Origin: Flavobacterium zhairuonense
GTDB taxonomy: Bacteria > Bacteroidota > Bacteroidia > Flavobacteriales > Flavobacteriaceae
NCBI RefSeq assembly: GCF_004352915.1
Contig: NZ_SJSY01000066.1
Location: 122,104-186,103 of the forward strand
DNA: 64,000 nucleotides
Reading direction: 5' to 3'
Shown: positions 25,596 through 34,286 of the stretch, piece by piece
Position numbering within the stretch: the stretch's first letter is position 1
Layout of the letters: each line of letters starts with the position of its first letter
Translations under genes and position numbers: made by a program
The notes under the pieces: model-generated
The model's database searches: none
Told to the model about the DNA's origin: nothing
What the model saw: the letters and a program-made list of their open reading frames with translations, nothing else

Positions 25596-28500
25596 TTGAA
25601 AACATCATCTGCGATATATCAGAAATTAGAAGGATTTATAAAGAAATACTATATGAACGAATTGATAAAAGGAGGGCTTCTTTTTATTGGTTTCGGACTT
25701 TTGTATTTTTTATTTACACTTTTCATTGAGTATTTTCTTTGGTTGAAACCATTAGGAAGAACGCTTTTATTCTGGATATTTATTGGAGTAGAAGTTTTTC
25801 TGCTGTTTCGATTTATCTTATTTCCAATTTTTAAGTTGTTCAAACTTCAAAAAGGAATTGATTATAATCAGGCTTCGGCAATTATTGGAAATCATTTTAC
25901 AGAAGTAAGTGATAAACTAACGAACTTTTTACAGCTTTCTTCAAACGAAAATTCGGCAGAAAGTTCAGAATTAATGTTGGCTTCGATTGAACAAAAAGCA
26001 AATTCATTGCAACCAATTCCATTTGGAAATGCGATCAATTTTAAATCAAATAAGAAGTATTTACCATTAGCTTTGATTCCGGTTTTATTGTTTGCTGTGT
26101 TTTTTATCTCTGGAAACAGCAATATAATTTCTCAAAGTTTTAATAGAGTAGTGCATTTTAATTCTGCATTTTTACCACCAGCTCCTTTCAAATTTGTGGT
26201 TTTAAATGACAAACTTCAGACAGAACAAAACAAAGATTTTATTGTAAAAGTAGAAACAGAAGGAAATGTTGTTCCGGAAAATGTGATGATTCATATTGGC
26301 AACGAAAGCTATTTTATGGAATCTTCGCAGACAGGAAAGTTTGAATTCAAGATTGAAAAACCAACTTCAGATGTTCAGTTTTCTTTTGAAGGAAATTCGG
26401 TTTCATCAAACGAATATGAATTAAAAGTTATTACAGTTCCGTCGATTGCCAACTTCGAAATGGTTTTGAATTTTCCATCTTATTTAAAAAAGAAATCAGA
26501 AACGATTCAGGGAACTGGAAATGCAATCGTTCCTGAAGGTACATCTGTAACATGGAAAATGTCTACAAAGTCAACTCAGGAAATTGTTTGGAAAGATGAG
26601 AACTCAGCATCTAAATTTAATAAAATAGAAGATGAATTTAAGTTATCAAAAAGTATTAATCAAAATACAGAATACCAAATTTTAACTTCAAATAATAAAG
26701 TTAAGAACTACGAAAAATTAGATTATCAGCTTTCAGTTATCAAAGATCAGCATCCAACAATCACAGTTTCGCCAGCTCCAGATAGTTTAAAATTAGACAA
26801 GAATTATGTTTTAGGAAGACTTGGAGATGACTATGGTTTGTCAAAATTACAGATTGTTTATTACGAACATGGTAAACCACAAACTGCAAAAAGAGGAACT
26901 ATTCCGGTAAAGCAAACTGTGTTTGATCAGTTCGTTTTTAACTTTCCAAGTAATCTTGCAGTAGAAGAAGGAGTGTCATATGAATATTATTTTGAGGTTT
27001 TTGATAACGATGCACCACACGGATTTAAGAGTACAAAGTCTTCTACATTTTCAGATCGAGTTGCTACAACAGATGAAATTCAGGATGCCGAATTGCAACA
27101 GCAAAATGCTAATATTAATAGTTTGTCTAAATCGCTAAAGAATCAAGAAAAGCAATTTTCTGAAATGGATAAACTTAAAAATACCGGAAAAGAAAAAGAT
27201 AATTTAGAGTTTAAAGATCAGCAAAAAGTAAATGATTTTATCAAACGTCAAAAGCAACAAGACGAAATGATGAAGCAGTTTGCTGAAAAAATGAATAAGA
27301 ATTTAGATAAATACAACACCGATAAGAAAGATAAAACTGCCGAAGATTTACAAAAGCGTTTAGATAACGCAGAAAAAGATTTGGAGAAAAATCAGAAATT
27401 GATGGATGAACTGAAGAATCTAAATGACAAATTAAACAGCGAAGAGTTGTTTGATAAGATGGAAAAGTTCAAACAAATCAGTAAAAATCAATCTCGTAAT
27501 TTAGAACAATTAGTCGAATTAACCAAGCGTTTTTATGTAGAAAAGAAAGCAGGGCAAGTTGCAGAGAAGCTAAATAAGTTAGCTGAAAAACAAGAAGAGC
27601 TTTCTAATAAAGATGCTGAAAACACAAAAGAGAAACAAGACGACATCAATAAATCATTTGATAAAATTCAGGAAGATCTTAAAGATTTGAAAGAAGAAAA
27701 CAATAGTTTGAAATCTCCAATGGATATTCCGAAAGATGCTTCAAAAGAAAAAGATGTAGAGAATGATTTGAATAAAGCATCGGAAGAATTAAGTAAAAAG
27801 AATACTTCTTCGGCTAAGCCAAAACAAAAAAGTGCTTCTAAGAAAATGAAATCTATGGCGGAACAAATGAGTTCGAGTATGGAAAGCGGAGAGCAGGAAC
27901 AATTGCAAGAAGATGTTGCAATGCTTCGTCAGATTCTGGATAATCTTTTAGCTTTTTCATTATCGCAGGAAGATGTAATGAAACAATTTAAATCGATGAA
28001 ATTAGGTTCTTCTGCCTACACGAAGAACATTAAAATTCAACAGAATTTGAAACAACAGTTCAAGCATGTCGATGATAGTTTGTTTGCATTGTCTCTTAGA
28101 AATCCAAAAGTTGCGGAAGATGTAACTAAAGAAATTGGCAACGTACAATATAATATGGATAAAGCCATTGAAGTTTTAACGGATGTTCAAATTCCAAAAG
28201 GAGTTTCTCACCAACAATATGCTGTTTCGTCTGCAAATAAATTAGCTGATTTTTTAAGTGACCTTTTAAATAATATGCAAATGTCAATGGCTAATCCAGG
28301 AGCAGGAAAACCAAAACCAGGAGACGGGCAAGGAATGCAACTTCCAGATATTATTCAAAAGCAAAAAGGTTTGGCCGATAAAATGAAAGACGGAATGAAG
28401 TCTGGTGATAAACCAGGAACTGGTCAAGATGGAAAAAGTGGTGAATCGAAACCAGGCGAAGGAAAAGAAAATGGACAAGGTAAAGATGGTAAAAGTGGTC

Positions 28501-28979
28501 AAGGTAAAAACGGACAAGGAAATCAAAACGGAGGAAAAGGCAAGAATGGAAATGAAGGTGAAGATGGAGAAGGTGATGCTGAAAAGATAATGGAGATTTA
28601 CAAAGAACAAGTAAAACTTCGTGAAGCATTACAAAATGAATTAGCTAAAAAAGGTTTAGATGCGCAAGGAAGAAATGCAATCGAACAAATGAAAGCTTCC
28701 GAAAAACAAATTTTAAACAAAGGATTTAAGAATGAGAACCTGCAAAGAATTTTAAATATCCAGCAAGAGTTGCTAAAATTAAACAATGCGGTTCAGCAAC
28801 AAGGTCAAGATACGAAGCGTCAATCTGAAACAAATAAGGCTGAATTTTCTAATCGTGCAAATGCTTTACCAAGCCCATTAACTGATTATTTAAATAGTGT
28901 AGAAATTTTAAATAGACAATCGCTACCTTTGCGCTCGAATTTTAATCAAAAGGTTCAAGAATATTTTAATACAAAATGA
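25596..28979 (+). CDS. DUF4175 family large membrane protein
   Basis: 1127 residues. A TTG start at 25596 (MKTSSAIYQKLEGFIKKYY) is preferred, because an in-frame stop lies between it and the upstream ATG; an ATG at 25653 is the alternative. Two N-terminal membrane helices (about 25-75) and one near 150-170 are followed by a beta-rich extracytoplasmic part, a long coiled coil (about 500-720) and a Lys/Gly/Gln low-complexity segment (about 900-995). DUF4175 has no known biochemical role. Its stop overlaps the ybeY start as ATGA, so the two are translationally coupled. Confidence 0.85.
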   Translation: MKTSSAIYQKLEGFIKKYYMNELIKGGLLFIGFGLLYFLFTLFIEYFLWLKPLGRTLLFWIFIGVEVFLLFRFILFPIFKLFKLQKGIDYNQASAIIGNHFTEVSDKLTNFLQLSSNENSAESSELMLASIEQKANSLQPIPFGNAINFKSNKKYLPLALIPVLLFAVFFISGNSNIISQSFNRVVHFNSAFLPPAPFKFVVLNDKLQTEQNKDFIVKVETEGNVVPENVMIHIGNESYFMESSQTGKFEFKIEKPTSDVQFSFEGNSVSSNEYELKVITVPSIANFEMVLNFPSYLKKKSETIQGTGNAIVPEGTSVTWKMSTKSTQEIVWKDENSASKFNKIEDEFKLSKSINQNTEYQILTSNNKVKNYEKLDYQLSVIKDQHPTITVSPAPDSLKLDKNYVLGRLGDDYGLSKLQIVYYEHGKPQTAKRGTIPVKQTVFDQFVFNFPSNLAVEEGVSYEYYFEVFDNDAPHGFKSTKSSTFSDRVATTDEIQDAELQQQNANINSLSKSLKNQEKQFSEMDKLKNTGKEKDNLEFKDQQKVNDFIKRQKQQDEMMKQFAEKMNKNLDKYNTDKKDKTAEDLQKRLDNAEKDLEKNQKLMDELKNLNDKLNSEELFDKMEKFKQISKNQSRNLEQLVELTKRFYVEKKAGQVAEKLNKLAEKQEELSNKDAENTKEKQDDINKSFDKIQEDLKDLKEENNSLKSPMDIPKDASKEKDVENDLNKASEELSKKNTSSAKPKQKSASKKMKSMAEQMSSSMESGEQEQLQEDVAMLRQILDNLLAFSLSQEDVMKQFKSMKLGSSAYTKNIKIQQNLKQQFKHVDDSLFALSLRNPKVAEDVTKEIGNVQYNMDKAIEVLTDVQIPKGVSHQQYAVSSANKLADFLSDLLNNMQMSMANPGAGKPKPGDGQGMQLPDIIQKQKGLADKMKDGMKSGDKPGTGQDGKSGESKPGEGKENGQGKDGKSGQGKNGQGNQNGGKGKNGNEGEDGEGDAEKIMEIYKEQVKLREALQNELAKKGLDAQGRNAIEQMKASEKQILNKGFKNENLQRILNIQQELLKLNNAVQQQGQDTKRQSETNKAEFSNRANALPSPLTDYLNSVEILNRQSLPLRSNFNQKVQEYFNTK

Positions 28980-29395
28980 TAAACTTTAATTACGAAACCG
29001 AATTTTCTTTAAATAACGAACAAGCTTATACAGATTGGTTGGGCGCAGTTATTGTTTCTGAAAAGAAAAATGAAGGAGAAATAAATTATATTTTTTGTGA
29101 TGATGAATACTTGCATAAAATTAATGTAGAGTATTTGAACCACGACACACTAACAGATATTATCAGTTTTGATTATACAGTTGGTAACGAATTAAACGGA
29201 GATATTTTTGTTTCTGTTGAAAGAGTAGAAGATAATGCAAAAGATTTTAATGTATCTTTTGAAGAAGAATTGAAACGTGTACTTGCACACGGTATATTAC
29301 ATTACTGTGGATACAAAGATAAAAGTGATGCAGATGCTGAACTTATGCGTTCAAAAGAAGATGAAAAGATTGCAATGTTTCACGTGGAACAGTAA
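28976..29395 (+). CDS. ybeY: Endoribonuclease YbeY
   Basis: 139 residues. YbeY is a zinc-dependent enzyme for 16S rRNA 3' maturation and ribosome quality control. The conserved FCDDEYLHKINVEYLNHDTLTDIISFDY and HGILHYCGYKDKS blocks are visible. The usual third metal ligand of HGxxHxxGYDH is replaced by Asp (GYKD), as in other Bacteroidota. ATGA overlap with the DUF4175 gene. The last codons (MFHVEQ-stop) are themselves a parS site (29376-29391). Confidence 0.93.
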   Translation: MINFNYETEFSLNNEQAYTDWLGAVIVSEKKNEGEINYIFCDDEYLHKINVEYLNHDTLTDIISFDYTVGNELNGDIFVSVERVEDNAKDFNVSFEEELKRVLAHGILHYCGYKDKSDADAELMRSKEDEKIAMFHVEQ

Positions 29396-29814
29396 TTAAA
29401 CATCTAAAAAAAAGAAATAGAATTATGTTCCACGTGAAACGTTTTATTTTTTAAGGGGTAAAAAACATGTTCCACGTGAAACATCTAAGAAAATAGACAA
29501 CAGATTTATTTACATCGTTCCACGTGGAACGATGTAAAACTTAAAGCTTTTTAAAACTTTCTAATCTAAAATTGTGTTCCACGTGAAACGTTTTGGAATT
29601 TTTATAGAGAAAGTTTAAAAGATAATTGATTAAATAAATCGTTCCACGTGGAACGATTATAGATTTGATTTGAAATTTCGATTTGTTTCTGTTTAATTGT
29701 GTTCCACGTGAAACGTTTGTATGTAGATTTGAAACTTGAAACAAACATTGTGTTCCACGTGAAACATAAGTTATATTGAATTTAGAATTTAAATCATTCG
29801 TTCCACGTGGAACA
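29376..29814. repeat. Array of nine parS centromere sites
   Basis: Nine 16-mers match the ParB-binding consensus TGTTYCACGTGRAACA. Starts: 29376 (reverse form, TGTTTCACGTGGAACA), 29426, 29468 (perfect TGTTCCACGTGAAACA), 29516 (symmetric CGTTCCACGTGGAACG), 29575, 29640 (symmetric), 29700, 29751 (perfect), 29799. Sites are 42-65 bp apart. They fill the ybeY-mnmG gap and the end of ybeY. ParB binding here would load condensin and separate newly replicated origins; parA and parB themselves are not in the window. The consensus match is direct; the function is from the known parS sequence. Confidence 0.92.
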
Positions 29815-29877
29815 AAAGAAAAATAAAGTTAATTCTGAGAACCGCCTTAAACGGTTTGCAGAGAATAATAAAACAAA

Positions 29878-31749
29878 ATGTTTTTAGAAGAATACGATGT
29901 AATTGTAGTTGGTGCTGGTCATGCAGGATCTGAAGCCGCGGCAGCGGCCGCAAATTTGGGATCCAAAACTTTGTTGGTTACAATGAGTTTGCAGAACATA
30001 GCTCAGATGTCTTGCAATCCTGCGATGGGAGGAATTGCGAAAGGACAAATTGTTCGTGAGATCGATGCGCTTGGAGGTTACTCCGGAATTGTTTCAGATC
30101 GAACTGCAATCCAGTTCAAGATGCTGAATAAATCAAAAGGACCTGCAATGTGGTCGCCAAGAGTTCAAAGTGACAGAATGCGTTTTGCAGAAGAATGGAG
30201 ATTGATGTTGGAGGGAACTCCAAATTTAGATTTTTACCAAGAAATGGTAAAGGGTCTGATTATCGAGAACGGAAAGATAAAAGGAATTAGAACTTCACTT
30301 GGAGTTGAAATTCGTTCCAAATCGGTTGTGTTGACAAACGGAACTTTTTTGAACGGATTGATTCATATTGGAGAAAAACAATTCGGTGGAGGAAGAGCAG
30401 GCGAAAGTGCTGCAACCGGAATTACCGAAGATTTGGTGAAAGCTGGTTTTGAAGCCGGAAGAATGAAAACAGGAACGCCTCCGAGAGTGGATGGTCGTTC
30501 TTTGGATTATTCGAAAATGAACGAAGAAAAAGGAGACGTAAAACCGGATAAGTTTTCTTATTCGGATTTAACGTTTCCGTTAACGCATCAAAGATCTTGT
30601 CACATGACATACACAAGTTTGGATGTTCATGATATTTTGAGATCTGGTTTTGATCGTTCGCCAATGTTCAACGGAAGAATAAAAAGTTTGGGTCCGAGAT
30701 ATTGTCCTTCGATCGAAGACAAGATTAATCGTTTTGCAGATAAAGAACGCCATCAACTTTTTGTTGAGCCGGAAGGATGGAAAACTTGTGAGGTTTATGT
30801 AAACGGATTTTCAACTTCGCTTCCAGAAGATATTCAGTTCAAAGCTTTGCGTACAGTTGCCGGTTTTGAGAATGTGAAATTTTTACGTCCAGGTTATGCG
30901 ATCGAATATGATTATTTTCCGCCAACACAATTGAAACATACTTTGGAAACGAAGTTGGTTGAAGGATTATATTTTGCCGGACAAATTAATGGAACGACAG
31001 GATATGAAGAAGCTGCTTCGCAAGGTTTGATGGCCGGAATAAATGCACATTTAAAAGTGCATGAAAAAGCACCATTAATTTTAAAACGTGATGAAGCTTA
31101 TATTGGAGTTTTGATCGACGACTTGATTACGAAAGGAACGGAAGAACCTTATCGTATGTTTACATCAAGAGCAGAATATAGAACATTGTTGCGACAAGAT
31201 AATGCCGATTTTAGATTGACGCCAATGTCGTACGAAATTGGTTTGGCTTCTGAAGATCGTATGCGAAGAATGGAACACAAGTTAAACGAGTCTGAAAAGA
31301 TGGTTGCCTTCTTTAGAGAAACGAGTGTTACGGTTGCAGAAACAAATCCGATTTTGGAAGCAAAAGAATCTGCTCCAATTTCACAAGGAGATAAAATGTT
31401 CAAAGTTTTTTCTCGTCCGCAGATTGAATTGGAGGATATGCTGAAATTTGAAAAAGTGGATGCCTACATCAAAGAAAATAATCTTGATGAAGAAATTGTA
31501 GAGCAAGCCGTAATTCAAGTAAAATATTCTGGTTACATCGAAAAGGAGAGAAATAACGCTGATAAACTAAATCGTTTAGAAGAAGTAAAAATTCCAGAGA
31601 ATTTCGATTATAATAAAATTAAATCAATGTCGATTGAAGCCAAGCAAAAATTGAGCAAGATTCGTCCTGTTACAATTTCGCAAGCTTCAAGAATCAGCGG
31701 TGTATCACCAAGTGATATTTCTGTGCTTTTGATTTATATGGGAAGGTAA
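29878..31749 (+). CDS. mnmG: tRNA uridine-5-carboxymethylaminomethyl modification enzyme MnmG
   Basis: 623 residues, full length. FAD-binding GAGHAGSEA at residues 12-20, the family block [24 protein letters not shown] (about 43-66), and the central [19 protein letters not shown] are present. With MnmE it installs the cmnm5U modification at the wobble position of certain tRNAs. mnmG (gidA) commonly lies near oriC. It is flanked by parS sites on both sides, and its start follows the last parS of the array by 63 bp. Confidence 0.95.
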   Translation: MFLEEYDVIVVGAGHAGSEAAAAAANLGSKTLLVTMSLQNIAQMSCNPAMGGIAKGQIVREIDALGGYSGIVSDRTAIQFKMLNKSKGPAMWSPRVQSDRMRFAEEWRLMLEGTPNLDFYQEMVKGLIIENGKIKGIRTSLGVEIRSKSVVLTNGTFLNGLIHIGEKQFGGGRAGESAATGITEDLVKAGFEAGRMKTGTPPRVDGRSLDYSKMNEEKGDVKPDKFSYSDLTFPLTHQRSCHMTYTSLDVHDILRSGFDRSPMFNGRIKSLGPRYCPSIEDKINRFADKERHQLFVEPEGWKTCEVYVNGFSTSLPEDIQFKALRTVAGFENVKFLRPGYAIEYDYFPPTQLKHTLETKLVEGLYFAGQINGTTGYEEAASQGLMAGINAHLKVHEKAPLILKRDEAYIGVLIDDLITKGTEEPYRMFTSRAEYRTLLRQDNADFRLTPMSYEIGLASEDRMRRMEHKLNESEKMVAFFRETSVTVAETNPILEAKESAPISQGDKMFKVFSRPQIELEDMLKFEKVDAYIKENNLDEEIVEQAVIQVKYSGYIEKERNNADKLNRLEEVKIPENFDYNKIKSMSIEAKQKLSKIRPVTISQASRISGVSPSDISVLLIYMGR

Positions 31750-31800
31750 AGATTTTAGATTTCTGATTTTAGATTATTTCTGTTTTTGCTTAAATTGATT

Positions 31801-31816
31801 TGTTCCACGTGAAACT
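31801..31816. repeat. parS site downstream of mnmG (1)
   Basis: TGTTCCACGTGAAACT, 15 of 16 match to parS, 51 bp after the mnmG stop, same orientation as most of the array. Confidence 0.85.
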
Positions 31817-31896
31817 AGAAATGTTTTATGTTGGTTCAGTTTTTTTCGGATTGCAGTAAAATCTAAAATCTAAAGTCAGCAATCTAAAATGGATTT

Positions 31897-31912
31897 TGTT
31901 CCACGTGAAACT
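31897..31912. repeat. parS site downstream of mnmG (2)
   Basis: TGTTCCACGTGAAACT, identical to the site 96 bp upstream and flanked by AATCTAAAAT-type simple repeats. Nothing else is recognised between mnmG and the next gene. Confidence 0.85.
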
Positions 31913-32094
31913 TTTTTCAAAATGTTACGTTGGATTATTTTAAAATGAAATATTCAAAATTGTAGAGATGGACAAGTTGTCCATCTTTTTGCAGTTTGAT
32001 TCAAAAAATAATAAAAGCAAATGTTTAGATGAACTTTGGTTCAACTGCACATTATTTCAAACCCGAATTCTATTAAATAACTATTAATTAAAAA

Positions 32095-32943
32095 ATGGAC
32101 GTTTTAAACAAAAAACATTTTCTTACTGTAAAAGACCATTCTGTTTCAAAAGAAATTTTCGACTTGTACTATGATGAAAATTTGGATATGCTGATTACTT
32201 CTCCACAACCAGATTTAGAAAATTTAGGAAGATATTACGAAAGCGAAGATTATATTTCGCACACAGATAACAAACGTTCTGTTTTTGAAAAAGCGTATCA
32301 TTTTGTAAAAAGTATCGCTTTAAAAAATAAACTGAATTTGATCAATTCAGAACAATCTCAAAAAGGAAAAATTTTAGACATCGGTGCCGGAACAGGAGAT
32401 TTTGTATTGACGGCAAAAAATGATGGCTGGAATGTAATTGGAATTGAACCTAGCGATCGAGCAAAAAATATTGCGAAGCAAAAAGGAATTTCGTTTGTCG
32501 AAGAAACAGCTTCTTTAGAAAATAATTCTTTTGATGTAATTACCATGTGGCACGTTTTAGAACACGTTCCAAATTTGGAAAATCAAATTCAGGAATTGAA
32601 GCGATTATTGAAGCCAACTGGAACATTAATTGTTGCTGTTCCAAATTTCAAATCTTTCGATGCAAAACATTACGGAGAATTTTGGGCTGCTTTTGATGTG
32701 CCAATTCACTTTTGGCATTTTTCAAAAAAAGCGATCCAATTGCTTTTCGAAAAAGTAGACATGAAATTAGAAAAAGTACTTCCAATGAAATTTGATTCAT
32801 TTTACGTGAGTCTTCTTTCTGAAAAATACAAAACCGGAAAAATGAATTTTATCACGGCTTTTTTTGTTGGATTAAAATCAAATTTAAAAGCGTCGTCGAC
32901 AAAAGAGTATTCATCGCACATTTATGTCTTAAAAAACAAGTAA
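32095..32943 (+). CDS. Class I SAM-dependent methyltransferase
   Basis: 282 residues. SAM-binding motif I ILDIGAGTGDFVLTA at about residues 91-105, acidic motif II at VIGIEPSD, and FDVITMWHVLEHVPN as motif IV (about 143-157), typical of the Methyltransf_23/UbiG-like group. The acceptor is not evident; the family acts on lipids, quinones and small molecules. It stands alone between the parS region and a gene-free stretch. Confidence 0.85.
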   Translation: MDVLNKKHFLTVKDHSVSKEIFDLYYDENLDMLITSPQPDLENLGRYYESEDYISHTDNKRSVFEKAYHFVKSIALKNKLNLINSEQSQKGKILDIGAGTGDFVLTAKNDGWNVIGIEPSDRAKNIAKQKGISFVEETASLENNSFDVITMWHVLEHVPNLENQIQELKRLLKPTGTLIVAVPNFKSFDAKHYGEFWAAFDVPIHFWHFSKKAIQLLFEKVDMKLEKVLPMKFDSFYVSLLSEKYKTGKMNFITAFFVGLKSNLKASSTKEYSSHIYVLKNK

Positions 32944-33120
32944 AACGCAAAATAAGCCCGTTTTAGAGGTGTTTTAGGCTAAAGCGAGGGTTTGTGTTGT
33001 CTTTTTTTAGAAAAGCGCTCTAAAACAAGCTGTGAAAGCCACTTTTAATAGTGATATTTTATAGTATTTTTTGACTCCATAAAGAAAATCAATGCCACAT
33101 TTTAGTGGCATTTTTTTTGT
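32942..33120 (+). ncRNA. Candidate structured RNA, copy 1 (tandem pair)
   Basis: Starts at the methyltransferase stop. Arms 32960-32968 (GTTTTAGAG) and 33018-33026 (CTCTAAAAC) pair. The 3' end holds ATGCCACATTTTAGTGGCAT followed by eight T, an intrinsic terminator (33092-33119). A second copy about 418 nt downstream repeats the same order with different bases in the stem. No open frame is seen. It could be a 6S-type or other flavobacterial RNA; I cannot match it to an Rfam family by eye. Plus strand is chosen from the terminator. Confidence 0.45.
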
Positions 33121-33359
33121 TTTTTCACTGCTTATTTTTCGAATTTCGAATTTTGAGGAAATTTCAAAAAATGACTTTTTGAAAATTACGATGAAATTCG
33201 AAAAATGAAAATGAAGCTAATTTTTGAATCAAATTTGAAATGAAAAAGTGAAGAAAATAAAAATGAATTTTATCATGAAAAAAATCTGTTTTAATAGAAT
33301 TCTTGTTTAGCCGAATCAAAAACGGTATAAGGATCTTGTTTTATATTGGAAAAGTGTTC

Positions 33360-33536
33360 AAAACTTAAAATAAGCTTGTTTGCGGGACTTTTTATGATAA
33401 AACAAGAGTTTGTGTCTCCTTTTTTAAAAGGATTTCGCTAATCAACGCTGTGAAAGCCATTTTTAATAACGATATTTTATAACATTAAAAATCCTCATAA
33501 AGAAAACTAATATCATAAAATTTTAGCATTTTTTAA
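33360..33536 (+). ncRNA. Candidate structured RNA, copy 2 (tandem pair)
   Basis: The block 33447-33481 is 32/35 identical to 33029-33063 of copy 1. The upstream stem is kept in form but changed in sequence: AGC-TTGTTTGCG (33373-33384) against CGCTAATCAACGCT (33436-33449). The terminal hairpin is decayed (ATCATAAAATTTTAGCATTTTTT), with a T-run still there. A sequence at 33133-33210 between the copies forms its own inverted repeat. Whether copy 2 is transcribed cannot be read. Confidence 0.4.
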
Positions 33537-33544
33537 ACTTTATG

Positions 33545-33573
33545 TTGATGCTATTTATTTTTTTATATTTTTG
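33545..33573 (+). promoter_or_regulatory. Promoter of the OmpH-like gene
   Basis: TTG at 33545-33547 and TATTTTTG at 33566-33573 with an 18-bp spacer match the Bacteroidota promoter, 35 bp before the ATG. Confidence 0.6.
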
Positions 33574-33608
33574 TCTTTCATACCAATAAAAAAATTAGAA
33601 ATTTAGAA

Positions 33609-34184
33609 ATGAAAAAAGCATTAGTAATTATCGGGCTTTCAATTTTGGCTGTTTCTTGTAATAAAACAGCGGAAGTAAAGGAAGTAAAAACAGCTTACGT
33701 AGATACTTCAGTTTTAATGAAAGAATACACTGAAGCAAAAGACCTTGAAGCTAAATACAAAGCTCAAGCAGAGGAAAAAGGAAGACAACTACAAGCTGAA
33801 ATTACTCGTTTTAAACAAGACGCTGCTAATTTTCAAAGTCAAGCACAGGCAAATGGCCAGCAATGGGCACAACAAAGAGGAGCTGAATTGCAAAAAAGAG
33901 AGCAGCAATTGGGTTACGCTCAACAAGCTTTATCGCAACAATTACAGCAAGAAAGTGGTGTAGAAATGGATTCTTTAATTAGTGGAGTTAAAAAATTCAT
34001 CAAAGATTACGGTAAGAAAAATGGTTATGCATACATCTATGGTACTGGTGATGCTGCAACTGTATTATATGCTGAAGATAAGTATGATATCACAAAAGAA
34101 ATCATCAAAGAATTGAATGAGAAGTATAAAGCAACTCCAAAAGCTGAAGAAAAACCAGCAGCTAAAGAAGAGGCTAAAAAATAA
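33609..34184 (+). CDS. OmpH/Skp-like lipoprotein
   Basis: 191 residues. A lipoprotein signal ends in LAVSC with Cys17 as the lipid site. The middle is a long Gln/Ala-rich coiled coil (about 50-125), as in the Skp/OmpH chaperone tentacles, followed by a globular end (GYAYIYGTGDAATVLYAEDKYDITKEIIKELN). Skp-type chaperones hold unfolded outer-membrane proteins in the periplasm; membrane anchoring by lipid is a variation. It has its own promoter and terminator. Confidence 0.85.
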   Translation: MKKALVIIGLSILAVSCNKTAEVKEVKTAYVDTSVLMKEYTEAKDLEAKYKAQAEEKGRQLQAEITRFKQDAANFQSQAQANGQQWAQQRGAELQKREQQLGYAQQALSQQLQQESGVEMDSLISGVKKFIKDYGKKNGYAYIYGTGDAATVLYAEDKYDITKEIIKELNEKYKATPKAEEKPAAKEEAKK

Positions 34185-34209
34185 GACTTCCAAAACTAAC
34201 TAAACTATG

Positions 34210-34243
34210 AAAACCTAAATCAGCAACTGATTTAGGTTTTTTT
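34210..34243 (+). terminator. Terminator of the OmpH-like gene
   Basis: AAAACCTAAATCAG pairs with CTGATTTAGGTTTT around CAA, followed by T-run. Confidence 0.85.
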
Positions 34244-34286
34244 CTTTTATAAAAATGCGATATTTTTGGCGTTTAATACCTGCCTA

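Noticed and set aside
29541..29744. 67-residue minus-strand frame between ybeY and mnmG
   Set aside because: Its translation is mostly translated parS sites (SRGT, VPRGT, FHVEH); a by-product of the array, not a gene.
29376..29814. CRISPR array
   Set aside because: Repeats are short palindromic 16-mers with variable spacing and differing orientation, and match parS; no cas genes.
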